This document shows, piece by piece, positions 35,872 through 45,261 of a stretch of 64,000 nucleotides of DNA (position 1 is the stretch's first letter; the number at the start of each line of letters is the position of its first letter). The stretch lies in contig NZ_JRKM01000001.1 of NCBI RefSeq assembly GCF_000768065.1, positions 3,888,001 through 3,952,000 of the forward strand, given 5' to 3'. The notes beneath the pieces are model-generated. The model saw only the letters and a program-made list of their open reading frames with translations. It made no database searches and was not told the DNA's origin. The stretch comes from Aquabacterium sp. NJ1 (GTDB lineage: Bacteria > Pseudomonadota > Gammaproteobacteria > Burkholderiales > Burkholderiaceae_C). The position numbers and the translations under genes were made by a program.

Positions 35872-36549
35872 ATGGACGCAGCAATTTCCGACTCATCCCC
35901 CCCGAACAAGCGCCGTTATGGCGGTGTCTTGCCCGAAGAGCGCCAGCGCCTGCGGCGAGCCAAGCTCATCGACGGCGCGCTGGAGGTGTTCGGGACGAAA
36001 GGCTTCCACGCCACGACGGTGCGCGAGGTGTGCGTGGCTGCGCACCTGACGGAGCGTTACTTCTACGAGTCCTTCAAGACGCTGCCGCAGCTGTTTCTGG
36101 CCACTTACGCCGAATTGCGCGAGCAGTTGATGGCCTTGACGCTGGCCTCGCTCAAGCAGGCCGAGCCCACGCCGCTGGGCATGCTGGAGCCCGCCATGCG
36201 CGTGTTCCTGGAGTTCATCCGCGACGACCCACGCCGGGGCCGCGTGATGCTGGTGGATTCGCTGGGCGTGAACGACGAGGTGGCCGCCTTGAGTGGCGCC
36301 ACGGCGCGCGACTACTCGGCCATGATGCGCCAGCACCTGCACCTGCTGGTGCCCAAGGGCCGCGCCGCCGAGATCAACCTGGACTTGCTGGCCGACGGCA
36401 TGATCGGCCTGAACGTGCTGCTGGCCTCACGCTGGATGCAGGACGGCTTCAAGGAACCGATCGACAAGGTCGTCAAGACCAACTTGTTGCCGTATCAGGG
36501 CTTGCTGGCGCTCGTGGACCACGAACCCAAGGCCCCCAAAGCGGGCTGA
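35872..36549 (+). CDS. TetR-family transcriptional regulator
   Basis: The 225-residue regulator has an HTH at about 30-70: LEVFGTKGFHATTVREVCVAA followed by HLTERYFYESF. The C-terminal ligand domain is typical of TetR. The ATG at 35872 is preferred over an upstream frame start because the operators lie in that extension. It is divergent from the monooxygenase operon and probably represses it. Confidence 0.93.
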   Translation: MDAAISDSSPPNKRRYGGVLPEERQRLRRAKLIDGALEVFGTKGFHATTVREVCVAAHLTERYFYESFKTLPQLFLATYAELREQLMALTLASLKQAEPTPLGMLEPAMRVFLEFIRDDPRRGRVMLVDSLGVNDEVAALSGATARDYSAMMRQHLHLLVPKGRAAEINLDLLADGMIGLNVLLASRWMQDGFKEPIDKVVKTNLLPYQGLLALVDHEPKAPKAG

Positions 36550-36567
36550 GCCTGATAAGGTGGTGGC

Positions 36568-37137
36568 ATGCTCGAAGCCATCCGCCAGCCACTGATCCAG
36601 CGTTATGCCGAGCCCCATCGGGCCTACCACGGCATGGCCCACATCGAGGCCTTGCTGCAAGCGCAACTCGCGCACCGCGATCTGATTCAGGACCAGCGCG
36701 CCGTCATGCTGGCGATCTGGTTCCATGACGCCGTCTACGACACGCAGCGGCAGGACAACGAGGAGCGCAGCGCCGTGCTGGCCGGGGAGATGCTGCAACA
36801 GGCGGGGGCGGATGCCGCCTTGATCGACTCGGTACAGCGCAAAGTGCGCGCGACGCACCACCATGAATGGACCGATGGGGACCCGGACACGGCGGTGTTC
36901 CTGGACCTGGATCTCGGCATTCTGGCGACCTCACCCGAGGCCTATGACCGCTATGCACAGCAGGTGGCCCAGGAGTGGGCCTGGGTGCCCGAGCCGGCCT
37001 ACAAACAAGGCCGCGTCAAGGTTCTGCAAGCCTTTCTGGATCGGTCCCAGATCTATTTCACGCCGGCCTTGCGGGCCCAGTGGGAAGACCGCGCCCGCGC
37101 CAACCTCCAACGTGAAATCGCCGCGCTGACGGCGTGA
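36568..37137 (+). CDS. HD-superfamily metal-dependent phosphohydrolase (COG4339-like)
   Basis: The 189-residue protein has RAYHGMAHIEALL near 18-30, IWFHDAVYDTQRQDNEERSA near 50-70 and ATHHHEWTDGDPDTAVFLDLDLGIL, with several His/Asp ligands. This matches a predicted HD phosphohydrolase family whose substrate is unknown. It starts 18 bp after the tetR gene. Confidence 0.87.
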   Translation: MLEAIRQPLIQRYAEPHRAYHGMAHIEALLQAQLAHRDLIQDQRAVMLAIWFHDAVYDTQRQDNEERSAVLAGEMLQQAGADAALIDSVQRKVRATHHHEWTDGDPDTAVFLDLDLGILATSPEAYDRYAQQVAQEWAWVPEPAYKQGRVKVLQAFLDRSQIYFTPALRAQWEDRARANLQREIAALTA

Positions 37138-37185
37138 GCGTCAACGCGGCGCGAGGTGCTGGCCAGCGAGCTGGCCGCGATGGGA

Positions 37186-38418
37186 TCAGGCCTGCTTGAG
37201 CGCGGGCTGGGCCGCCTGGCTGGCCTGAGCGGTGGCCGAGTCGGTCAAACCAAAGCGGCGCATCAGCATCGCGCGCTTGGCGGGCAGGAAGTTGATGCGG
37301 TTCGCATCGCCACCGACGGCCTGGATCACGCGCTTGTCCATGATGGCGAACCACAGTGGCGGCACATAGGCAGCCAGGAACATGCCGAAGTAGCCGGAAG
37401 GCAGTGTGGGCAGCTCGGGGAAGTTGCGCAGCGACTGGTAGCTGCGGGTCGGGTTGGCGTGGTGATCCGAGTGGCGCTGCAGGTGGAACACGATCAGGTT
37501 GGACACGATGTGGTTGCTGTTCCACGAGTGGTGCGGCTGGCAGTGTTCATAGCGGCCATCGGCCTTCTTCTGGCGCAGCAGGCCGTAGTGCTCGATGTAG
37601 TTGGCCGAGGTCAGCTGGAAGGCGCCCCAGAAGGCCACGATGGCCAGGATGGGCACCATCTTCGGGCCGAAGGCCGCGATCAGGCCACCGTACAGCAGGG
37701 CCGTGACCAGGCCGGCTTGCAGGATCTCGTTGTCCAGGCTCCAGACCGACTTGCCGACGCGGTCCAGGCGTTCCGTTTCCAGATCCCAGGCGCGGAAGTA
37801 GGCGCCGGGCAGCTCGCGGAACATGAAGCGGTAGATGCTCTCGCCCATCTTGGAGGATGCGGGGTCTTCGGGCGTGGCCACATGGCGGTGGTGGCCGCGG
37901 TTGTGCTCGATCGAGAAGTGACCATAACCACCCAGCGCCGAGTTGAACAGGCCCATCTTGCGGCCGATCCAGTCCTTCTTGTGGCCCAACTCGTGGCTGA
38001 GGTTCAGGCCAAAGCCCAGCATGGAGCCGGTGATCACGGTGGTGGCCAGCCATTCATACCAGGCCAGGTCGTGTGTGGCCAGGAACACCACGTTGAACAA
38101 CAGGCTGCCCCACAGCACGGGCACCACGAGGTAGTTGATCCAGCGGTAGTAGCCATCGGCTTCCAGGCGCGGCACGGCGCCCTCGGGCGGGTTGCTCAGG
38201 TCCTCGCCCATGATGTAGTCGAGCAGGGGCACGCCCAGGTAGATCGCGATCATGCTGGCAAAGAACCACATGGGGTGGGTGTGGCCGTTCAGGTAGGCCA
38301 CAGGGCCCACCACCACGGAAGCCGGCGCGATGACCGACAACAGCCACATGAGCTTCTTGCGGTCGCGGTAGCTGGCGGGGTCTTGTTCTTGTGCAGGAAG
38401 GGGCAGGGTAGCGGGCAT
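37186..38418 (-). CDS. alkB: Alkane 1-monooxygenase
   Basis: The 410-residue membrane diiron enzyme hydroxylates medium-chain n-alkanes at the terminal carbon. The three His boxes are present: LSHELGHKKD (142-146), EHNRGHHRHVATPEDP and LQRHSDHHANP (near 318), plus the AlkB signature NYIEHYGL. About six membrane helices. No rubredoxin or rubredoxin reductase gene lies in the window, although AlkB needs them for electrons. It is divergent from an AraC regulator. Confidence 0.96.
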   Translation of the reverse strand: MPATLPLPAQEQDPASYRDRKKLMWLLSVIAPASVVVGPVAYLNGHTHPMWFFASMIAIYLGVPLLDYIMGEDLSNPPEGAVPRLEADGYYRWINYLVVPVLWGSLLFNVVFLATHDLAWYEWLATTVITGSMLGFGLNLSHELGHKKDWIGRKMGLFNSALGGYGHFSIEHNRGHHRHVATPEDPASSKMGESIYRFMFRELPGAYFRAWDLETERLDRVGKSVWSLDNEILQAGLVTALLYGGLIAAFGPKMVPILAIVAFWGAFQLTSANYIEHYGLLRQKKADGRYEHCQPHHSWNSNHIVSNLIVFHLQRHSDHHANPTRSYQSLRNFPELPTLPSGYFGMFLAAYVPPLWFAIMDKRVIQAVGGDANRINFLPAKRAMLMRRFGLTDSATAQASQAAQPALKQA

Positions 38419-38430
38419 GGGTTTGTCTCC

Positions 38431-38518
38431 TCAAGTTCCTTGAACCATGACGTGACTGTGCGTTTTCCCTCCTCGACGCGACACCGTTTGTGCTGGCAGA
38501 ATTTCGTCATTTAGTGAC
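38431..38518. promoter_or_regulatory. Inverted repeats in the alkB-araC gap
   Basis: The gap holds TCAAG-N3-CTTGA (38431-38443), close to the alkB start, and GTCA-N5-TGAC (38506-38518), close to the AraC start. AraC members usually bind direct repeats, so these are only candidate sites. Confidence 0.3.
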
Positions 38519-38559
38519 ATGCCCGAATGACCTCAACCCGAATGGCATCCAGGATCGAC

Positions 38560-39615
38560 ATGCTTGATGCGCACGCGCCTGCCGACTGGTTGAAGCCCTC
38601 CCTGCACCCCGTCTACGCCCGCCTGATCTGCGCCGAGTTGCGCCGCCGCGGCTTCAGTGAAGACGAGATCCTGCAAGGCACCCGGCTGAACTGGGCCGAG
38701 TTGCATGGCAGCAACCTGTTCCTCAGCTTCGAGCAGACGCGCCGGCTCGTCCTGCGGGCTTTGACCTTGACGCAATGCCCCTGGCTGGGGCTGCAGGTGG
38801 GCCTGAGCACACAGTTGTCCGCGCACGGGGCCTTGGGTTATGCGGCCATGGCGGCCGGCACGGTGGGCGAGGCCATGTTGCTGTTGCAGCGCTTCACCGA
38901 CGTGCGCCTGCGCCTGGCCCGCATGGATGTCGATACGCGTGGTGGCTTTGCCCTGGTGCTCAAGGAGGTGCTGGTGTCTGATGATGTGCGCGAGTACATC
39001 GTCGGGCACATCGCGGCGGCCATGTTGCGCATGTTCGAGACCATCGCCGGTCAGGACATGCGGGGCCGCGTGCGGATTCAGTGGCCCTTCCCCGAGCCGC
39101 CCTGGGGCCAGCACTACCGCGACTTCTGCCCGCAAAGCGAATTCGGCGCCGATCAACTGCGCATGGAGTTGCCGCTGGATGTGTGGGGCAGTCCGGGCAT
39201 CGCGTCCGACCCCGAGGCCTTTCGCACGGCCTTGCGCGACTGCGAACGCCAGCTCAACCAGATCGAGATGGGCACGGTGACGACCCGCGTGCAACGCCGC
39301 CTGTTGGGCTGCGACGGCAGCTACCCGTCGCTGGAGCAGATGGCCGAGCTGGAACATGTGTCCCCGCGCACGCTGATTCGCCATCTGAGCGAAGAGGGCA
39401 TGAGCTACCAGCGCCTGCTGGATGCGGTGCGCGAGGAGCTGGCCTGCTGGCTGCTGGTGCACACCGAGCTGAGCGTGGAGGCCATCGCCGAACGCCTGGG
39501 GTATCAGGACACGTCCAACTTCAGCCGCACGTTTCGGCGCTGGCTGGGTGTCACACCGCGGGATTTTCGGCAAACCCGGGTAGACCACAAGCCACTTGAG
39601 GCTCAATCGGGCTGA
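38560..39615 (+). CDS. AraC-family transcriptional regulator
   Basis: The 351-residue protein has an N-terminal arabinose-binding-like domain and a C-terminal double HTH: SLEQMAELEHVSPRTLIRHLSEEGMSYQRLLDAVREEL and LSVEAIAERLGYQDTSNFSRTFRRWLGVTPRDFR. The ATG at 38560 has an AGGA site; an in-frame ATG at 38527 is the alternative. It likely activates alkB in answer to alkanes. Effector unknown. Confidence 0.92.
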   Translation: MLDAHAPADWLKPSLHPVYARLICAELRRRGFSEDEILQGTRLNWAELHGSNLFLSFEQTRRLVLRALTLTQCPWLGLQVGLSTQLSAHGALGYAAMAAGTVGEAMLLLQRFTDVRLRLARMDVDTRGGFALVLKEVLVSDDVREYIVGHIAAAMLRMFETIAGQDMRGRVRIQWPFPEPPWGQHYRDFCPQSEFGADQLRMELPLDVWGSPGIASDPEAFRTALRDCERQLNQIEMGTVTTRVQRRLLGCDGSYPSLEQMAELEHVSPRTLIRHLSEEGMSYQRLLDAVREELACWLLVHTELSVEAIAERLGYQDTSNFSRTFRRWLGVTPRDFRQTRVDHKPLEAQSG

Positions 39616-39645
39616 TCCGGGTGCCGGGCTTCTTACAATGCCTGG

Positions 39646-42600
39646 ATGCCTTTCGTACACCTGCGCTCCCACACAGAATTTTCGGTCGTTGACGGCACCG
39701 TTCGCATCGACGACCTGGTCGCTGCCGCCGCCAAGGACAAGCAGCCGGCCGTGGCCGTCACCGACCTGAGCAACCTGTTCGGGGCGCTCAAGCTGTACAA
39801 GGCCGCGCAGAAGAAGGGCGTTCAACCCATCATCGGCGCCGATGTGTGGCTGGAGCCCGAAGAAGCCGGCAAGGCGCCCACGCGCCTGCTGCTGCTGATC
39901 CAGAACCGCAAGGGCTATCTGCGCCTGTGCGAACTGCTGGGCGAGGCCTGGACGGCGCCCGGCCAGCGCACGCATGCCTGGGTGCACTGGGCCTCCCTGG
40001 CGGCCAACAACGAGGGCCTGATCTGCCTGTCTGGCGCCGAAATGGGCATGGTGGGCCAGGCCTTGCTGATGGGGGATGTGGCCAAGGCCGAGGCCCAGGC
40101 GCGCAAGCTGGCCGAGACCTTCCCGAACCGCTTCTACATCGAGCTGCAGCGCGCCGGGCACAGCACCAACGAGCCCTACATCCGCGAAGCCGTGCCCCTG
40201 GCCGCGCGCCTGAAACTGCCCGTGGTGGCGACCCACCCCATCCAGTTCCAGGAGCCCGATGACTTCCAGGCGCACGAGGCGCGCACCTGCATCGCCGAAG
40301 GCGAGACCCTGGGCAACCCCAAACGCGTCAAGCGCTTCACGCGGGATCAGCACTTCAAGACCACGGCCGAGATGGAGGCCCTGTTTGCCGACATCCCCTC
40401 GGCCATCAGCAACACGCTGGCCATTGCCCGCCGTTGTTCGTTGACCCTGGTGCTGGGCAAGCCGCAGCTGCCCAACTTCCCCACGCCCATCATGCCCAAT
40501 GGTGAGCCGCAGCCCATGGAAGACTTCTTCCGCGAGCTGTCGCACGCCGGCCTGGAAGAGCGTTTGGTTCACCTGTTTCCTGATGAGGCCGAACGCGAGG
40601 CGCAGCGCCCACACTATGTCGAGCGCCTGGACTTCGAGATCAACACGATCCTGAAGATGGGCTTCCCGGGCTACTTCCTGATCGTGCAGGACTTCATCAA
40701 CTGGGCCAAGAACAACGGCTGCCCCGTGGGGCCGGGCCGGGGCTCCGGTGCCGGCTCGCTGGTGGCCTATGCGCTCAAGATCACGGACCTGGACCCGCTC
40801 AAGTACAACCTGCTGTTCGAGCGCTTCCTGAACCCTGAACGCGTCTCGATGCCCGACTTCGACATCGACTTCTGCCAGGGCAACCGCGACCGCGTCATCG
40901 ACTACGTGAAGGACCGCTACGGCCGCGATGCCGTCTCGCAGATCGCCACCTTCGGCACCATGGCGGCCAAGGCCGCGCTGCGTGACGTGGGCCGCGTGCT
41001 GGGCATGGGTTATGGCCAGGTGGACGGCATCGCCAAGCTGATCCCGGCGCCCCCGGGCAAGACCGTGACGCTGGCCAAGGTGCCCGCCGAGCCGGACCCC
41101 GGCATCATCTACGCCCGCAAGGAAGCGCCCGAGCTGGAAGAGCGCGAGAAGGCCGAAGAAGAAGTGGCCTCGCTGCTCGAACTCGCCATGCGCGTGGAAG
41201 GCATGGTGCGCAACATCGGCATGCACGCAGGGGGCGTGCTGATCGCGCCCGGCAAGATCACCGACTTCTGCCCGCTGTACCAGCAGCCCGGCAGTGAATC
41301 GGCCGTGAGCCAGTACGACAAGGACGACGTGGAAGCCATCGGCCTGGTGAAGTTCGACTTCCTGGGCCTGGCCACGCTGACCATCCTGGAGCTGGCCAAG
41401 GACTACATCATCGCCCGCCACCCGGATCAGAAGGACTTCGACTTCGCCAAGATCCCGCTGGACGATACGGCCTCGTACCGCTTGCTGTCAGAAGGCAAGA
41501 CCGTGGCCGTGTTCCAGCTTGAATCCCGCGGGATGCAGGGCATGCTGCGAGACGCCAAACCCAGCGTCTTCGAGGACATCATCGCCCTGGTGGCGCTGTA
41601 CCGGCCAGGCCCGATGGATCTGATCCCTTCCTTCTGTGCGCGCAAGCACGGCAAGGAAGAGGTGACCTACCCGCATCCGCTGATGGAGCAGGTGCTCAAG
41701 GAAACCTACGGGATCATGGTCTACCAGGAGCAGGTGATGCAGGTGGCCCAGATCGTGGGGGGCTACTCACTGGGCGGCGCCGACTTGCTGCGCCGCGCCA
41801 TGGGCAAGAAGAAGGTCGAGGAGATGCAGCACCACCGCGGCATCTTCTCGGAAGGCGCGGCCAAGAACGGCATCAGCAAGCAACTGGCCGACGAAATCTT
41901 CGACTTGATGGAGAAGTTCGCGGGCTACGGCTTCAACAAGTCGCACGCCGCCGCGTATGCCTTGCTGGCCTATCACACGGCCTGGTTGAAGGCGCACTAC
42001 ACCGCCGAATTCTTCTCAGGGAACATGAGCGTGTCGAGTGACGACACGGACAAGCTCAAGATCTTCCATGACGATGCCACGCAGAACTTCGGCATCACCT
42101 TCACGCCGCCCGATGTGAACCAAGGCGAGTGGCGCTTCGTGCCCACGGGCAACAAGACCATCTGCTACGCGCTGGGTGCCGTCAAGGGTACGGGCCAGGG
42201 CGCCATCGAAGCCCTGGTGCGCGAGCGCAAGGAGAACGGGCCCTTCAAGAGCTTCTTCGATTTCTGCGCGCGGGTGGACCGCAAGCAGGTCAACAAGCGC
42301 GTGGTCGAGGCCCTGATCAAGGCCGGTGCCTTTGACTCGCTGGAGCCGCATCGTGCCGGCCTGCTGGCCAGCGTGGGCCTGGCCTTCGAGTACGCCGACA
42401 CGCTGGTGGCCAATGCCGACCAGGGAGGCCTCTTTGATTTTGGCGACAGCCATGCAGCCTCGACCAACGAGCCCGAGCTGGTGCCCACCGAGATGTGGAC
42501 GCTCAAGGAGCGCTTGTCGCTGGAAAAAACGGCCATCGGCTTTTACCTCTCAGGCCACTTGTTCGACGAGGCTGAACCGGAGGTGCGCCGTTTTGCCAGG

Positions 42601-43179
42601 CAGCGCATTGGCGACCTGAAAGACAGCCGCGACCCGCAGGTGGTGGCCGGCATCATCAGCGAGCTGCGCGTCATCAACGGTGTGCGCGGCCGCGTGGCCA
42701 TCTTCAAGCTCGACGACAAGAGCGACGTCATCGAGGCCGTGGCCAATCAGGACACGCTGGACGCCAACAAAGACCTGCTCAAGGACGATGAGCTGGTCAT
42801 CATCACCGGCAAGGTACAGACCGACCGCTTCTCGGGTGGCCTGCGCCTGAACGTGCAGCAGGTGATGAGCCTGCCGGCGGCGCGTTGCCGTTATGCCCGT
42901 TTCGTGCGCGTGCTGGCCAAGGACCAGAAGCTGCCCGTGGCCGACATCCTGCGCGAGTTCCCTGCGCGCCAGATCGAGGCGCCCCAGCCTGATCTGCCGC
43001 CCACCATACAAGGGCTGCCGATTCGCGTGGTGGTGGAGCGGCGCACCCCGGACATCTCGGCCAGGGCCGAGGTGGAGCTGGGCGACAAGGCACGCATGTT
43101 CCCCAGTGACCAGGCCCTGCAGCGCTTCAAGGAGCTGATGCCCGAGGGGCAGGCCATGGTGGTGTACGGCGAGGGCTGA
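39646..43179 (+). CDS. dnaE: DNA polymerase III subunit alpha
   Basis: The 1177-residue replicative polymerase has an N-terminal PHP domain (FVHLRSHTEFSVVDGTVRI), the catalytic palm with MPDFDIDFCQGNRDRVIDY (D404, D406) and VGPGRGSGAGSLVAYAL, and a C-terminal OB fold with RINGVRGRVAIFKLDD-type motifs. Length fits DnaE1 (E. coli 1160), not the shorter error-prone DnaE2. A TACAAT at 39634-39639 ends 6 bp before the ATG and there is no Shine-Dalgarno site. Confidence 0.98.
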   Translation: MPFVHLRSHTEFSVVDGTVRIDDLVAAAAKDKQPAVAVTDLSNLFGALKLYKAAQKKGVQPIIGADVWLEPEEAGKAPTRLLLLIQNRKGYLRLCELLGEAWTAPGQRTHAWVHWASLAANNEGLICLSGAEMGMVGQALLMGDVAKAEAQARKLAETFPNRFYIELQRAGHSTNEPYIREAVPLAARLKLPVVATHPIQFQEPDDFQAHEARTCIAEGETLGNPKRVKRFTRDQHFKTTAEMEALFADIPSAISNTLAIARRCSLTLVLGKPQLPNFPTPIMPNGEPQPMEDFFRELSHAGLEERLVHLFPDEAEREAQRPHYVERLDFEINTILKMGFPGYFLIVQDFINWAKNNGCPVGPGRGSGAGSLVAYALKITDLDPLKYNLLFERFLNPERVSMPDFDIDFCQGNRDRVIDYVKDRYGRDAVSQIATFGTMAAKAALRDVGRVLGMGYGQVDGIAKLIPAPPGKTVTLAKVPAEPDPGIIYARKEAPELEEREKAEEEVASLLELAMRVEGMVRNIGMHAGGVLIAPGKITDFCPLYQQPGSESAVSQYDKDDVEAIGLVKFDFLGLATLTILELAKDYIIARHPDQKDFDFAKIPLDDTASYRLLSEGKTVAVFQLESRGMQGMLRDAKPSVFEDIIALVALYRPGPMDLIPSFCARKHGKEEVTYPHPLMEQVLKETYGIMVYQEQVMQVAQIVGGYSLGGADLLRRAMGKKKVEEMQHHRGIFSEGAAKNGISKQLADEIFDLMEKFAGYGFNKSHAAAYALLAYHTAWLKAHYTAEFFSGNMSVSSDDTDKLKIFHDDATQNFGITFTPPDVNQGEWRFVPTGNKTICYALGAVKGTGQGAIEALVRERKENGPFKSFFDFCARVDRKQVNKRVVEALIKAGAFDSLEPHRAGLLASVGLAFEYADTLVANADQGGLFDFGDSHAASTNEPELVPTEMWTLKERLSLEKTAIGFYLSGHLFDEAEPEVRRFARQRIGDLKDSRDPQVVAGIISELRVINGVRGRVAIFKLDDKSDVIEAVANQDTLDANKDLLKDDELVIITGKVQTDRFSGGLRLNVQQVMSLPAARCRYARFVRVLAKDQKLPVADILREFPARQIEAPQPDLPPTIQGLPIRVVVERRTPDISARAEVELGDKARMFPSDQALQRFKELMPEGQAMVVYGEG

Positions 43180-44310
43180 TCAGTCCAGCGATGCGACCTG
43201 GATGGCGGGGCTGCCCACGCATTCGCCACGGCTCAGGCAGGCCGCAGCCACCTGGCTGAGGTTACGGCCCAGCACCACGCGCACATCGGCACGCATGCCG
43301 TCTTGCAGGCTGGCCGAGGCCTCTTCCAGCTCGCTGCTGGTGGGCAGCAGCCGGGCCAGCGCGCGAGCCTCTGCGGCCTTGCCTGGGCGGTAGACGATGC
43401 GCGTGTTCGACACATCGAACTTCGCCATGTTGGCGATGCGATTGGGCTTCAGGCCTTGACGGGCCAGCGCGTGGCTGAGCCCTTTGGCCGCGCCCGCAAT
43501 GCCGTTGCCGTTGAACACCTCCACCGTCAGCCCCGTGAGGGTGACGGACATGGTGGAGGCGGGCACGGCCTGGTCGTTGAGCGCCACCGATGTGAGTGGC
43601 ACCACCTTGATGTTGTCGGCGCCCTTGAGCTGCAGCGGCTCGGCGGAGGCCGTGGTCGTGATCTGCGGCAAGGGGGCCACATTCGGTGTTTGCTGAACAC
43701 CCAGCACGGTGGTGAGCCTGAGGGCCATCTGGGTCACCCCGGACAAGGTCGGTTCGGCTACAGGCGCCGCCGGGCTGGTGGCCTCACGCGGCTCGACCTG
43801 GGCCACGGTCATCGACATGGCCGATTGCGCCAGCATGGCCAGGTTGTAGCGCGCCTGGGCGTGCGTCGGGTCTGCCTGCAGTGCAGCCTTGAACATGGCC
43901 ACGGCCTCATCGCGTTCGCCCTGCAGCTTCAAGGCATTGCCCAGGTTGTTGAGGATGCGGGCGTCGTGTGGTGCCAGCGAGGCCGCTTCTCGCAAAGAGC
44001 TGATGCCCTCGGGCAAACGCCCCATGCGCGCGAGACACAGGCCCAGGCCATGGTGGGCATCCGCACGGCCGGGGGCCGCGCCCACGGCGCGTGCCCACCA
44101 GATGGCGGCGTGCTCCAGCTGGTTTTCCGCCTCCGCTTCGCGTGCCCGCACCATGTAGCCGTAGGACAGGTCCACCTGCCCACCCTGCTTGACCTGGTAG
44201 TTCGGTTTCACCTGGAGCGCCTGCGGCCCCATCGGGTTGTGCGCGCAGCCTGAGAGCGCCAGGCCAATCAGGATGGTGCCGCAGGACAGGGCGAACTTGG
44301 GCTGTGACAT
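43180..44310 (-). CDS. Tad locus lipoprotein with TPR and LytR C-terminal domain
   Basis: The 376-residue product has a lipobox (IGLALSGCAH, Cys near 22), four TPR-like units between 55 and 160 (WWARAVGAAPGRADAHHGLGLCLARMGRLPEG; ILNNLGNALKLQGERDEAVAMFKAALQADPTHAQARYNLAMLAQ) and, near 258-305, a LytR_C-type domain: VEVFNGNGIAGAAKGLSHALARQG. It resembles TadD but adds the LytR_C module. It is the last gene of the Tad operon. Confidence 0.82.
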   Translation of the reverse strand: MSQPKFALSCGTILIGLALSGCAHNPMGPQALQVKPNYQVKQGGQVDLSYGYMVRAREAEAENQLEHAAIWWARAVGAAPGRADAHHGLGLCLARMGRLPEGISSLREAASLAPHDARILNNLGNALKLQGERDEAVAMFKAALQADPTHAQARYNLAMLAQSAMSMTVAQVEPREATSPAAPVAEPTLSGVTQMALRLTTVLGVQQTPNVAPLPQITTTASAEPLQLKGADNIKVVPLTSVALNDQAVPASTMSVTLTGLTVEVFNGNGIAGAAKGLSHALARQGLKPNRIANMAKFDVSNTRIVYRPGKAAEARALARLLPTSSELEEASASLQDGMRADVRVVLGRNLSQVAAACLSRGECVGSPAIQVASLD

Positions 44311-44328
44311 GGGGGTGTCCTTCCTTGG

Positions 44329-45258
44329 CTACTTGGCCGTGAAGATGCCGACCAGCTGGATGATCGAGGGGCCGACCAGCACGAACAGCAGGGCCGGGAA
44401 CAGGCACAACACCAGCGGGAACAGCAGCTTGGTGCCAATCTTGGCGGCCTCTTCTTCGATGCGCTGGCGGCGGCGTGTGCGCATGGTCTCGGAGTGCACG
44501 CGCAGCGCCTCGGCGATGCTGGTGCCGAAGCGCTCGGCCTGCATCACCATGGTCACGAAGCTGTCGACCTCGTCCACGCCGGTGCGGCCGTAGAAATTGC
44601 GCAAAGCCATGGCCCGGTTGAGGCCGGCGCGTGTTTCCATGCCGATGATCCGCAGTTCCTCACCCAGCACCGGGTTGCTCATGCCGATGTCTTCGGCGAC
44701 CCGCGACATGGCCGAATCCATGCTCAGGCCGGCCTCCACGCACACGGTCATGAGGTCAATGGCATCGGGCATGCCCTCCACGATGCGCTGGCGGCGGTGC
44801 CTGACGGCCCACTTCAGGAACAGGCTGGGCAGGTAATAACCCAGCGCCGCGGGCGCCAGCACGGTCATGATGTTGAACGAACGCGGGCCCACCGTGCTGA
44901 AGGTCAGCACAGACAGGGTCAGCAAGGGCAACAGCAGCGTGAGCGCCGCCTTGGCGCCGAAGTAGGCGGCGGGCGCCGATTTCTGACGCAGGCCGGCATG
45001 GGCCAGCGTCAGCGAGATTTCGTTGAAGCGGTCCTCGTCGGGGGTGGCCAGCTTGCCGATGGGTTCGGTGACGCGGGCCAGCACGTTGATGAGGTGGTTG
45101 CGCCTCACGCGGCGCGCGGCATGGGGCGAGGCATCGACGAGGTCTGCCAGACGGCGCCGGGCCTCGTCAGGGAAGAAGATGTCGAACACCCACACGGCAA
45201 ACAGCGCAGCTGCCGCGAAGATGAAGAGCAGGACCAACCAGATTGACATGTGTGGCAC
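44329..45258 (-). CDS. tadC: Tad pilus inner-membrane platform protein TadC
   Basis: The 309-residue type II secretion F-domain protein has three or four membrane helices and the conserved region IDLMTVCVEAGLSMDSAMSRVAED and RSEMRTRRR-like basic patch (HSETMRTRRRQRIEEEAAKIG). It pairs with TadB and interacts with the ATPase TadA. It starts 3 bp after TadB. Confidence 0.92.
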   Translation of the reverse strand: MPHMSIWLVLLFIFAAAALFAVWVFDIFFPDEARRRLADLVDASPHAARRVRRNHLINVLARVTEPIGKLATPDEDRFNEISLTLAHAGLRQKSAPAAYFGAKAALTLLLPLLTLSVLTFSTVGPRSFNIMTVLAPAALGYYLPSLFLKWAVRHRRQRIVEGMPDAIDLMTVCVEAGLSMDSAMSRVAEDIGMSNPVLGEELRIIGMETRAGLNRAMALRNFYGRTGVDEVDSFVTMVMQAERFGTSIAEALRVHSETMRTRRRQRIEEEAAKIGTKLLFPLVLCLFPALLFVLVGPSIIQLVGIFTAK

Positions 45259-45261
45259 TCC

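Noticed and set aside
38533-41421. Minus-strand 962-codon frame over AraC and dnaE
   Set aside because: Antisense to two well-recognised genes; open only because of GC-rich codon bias.
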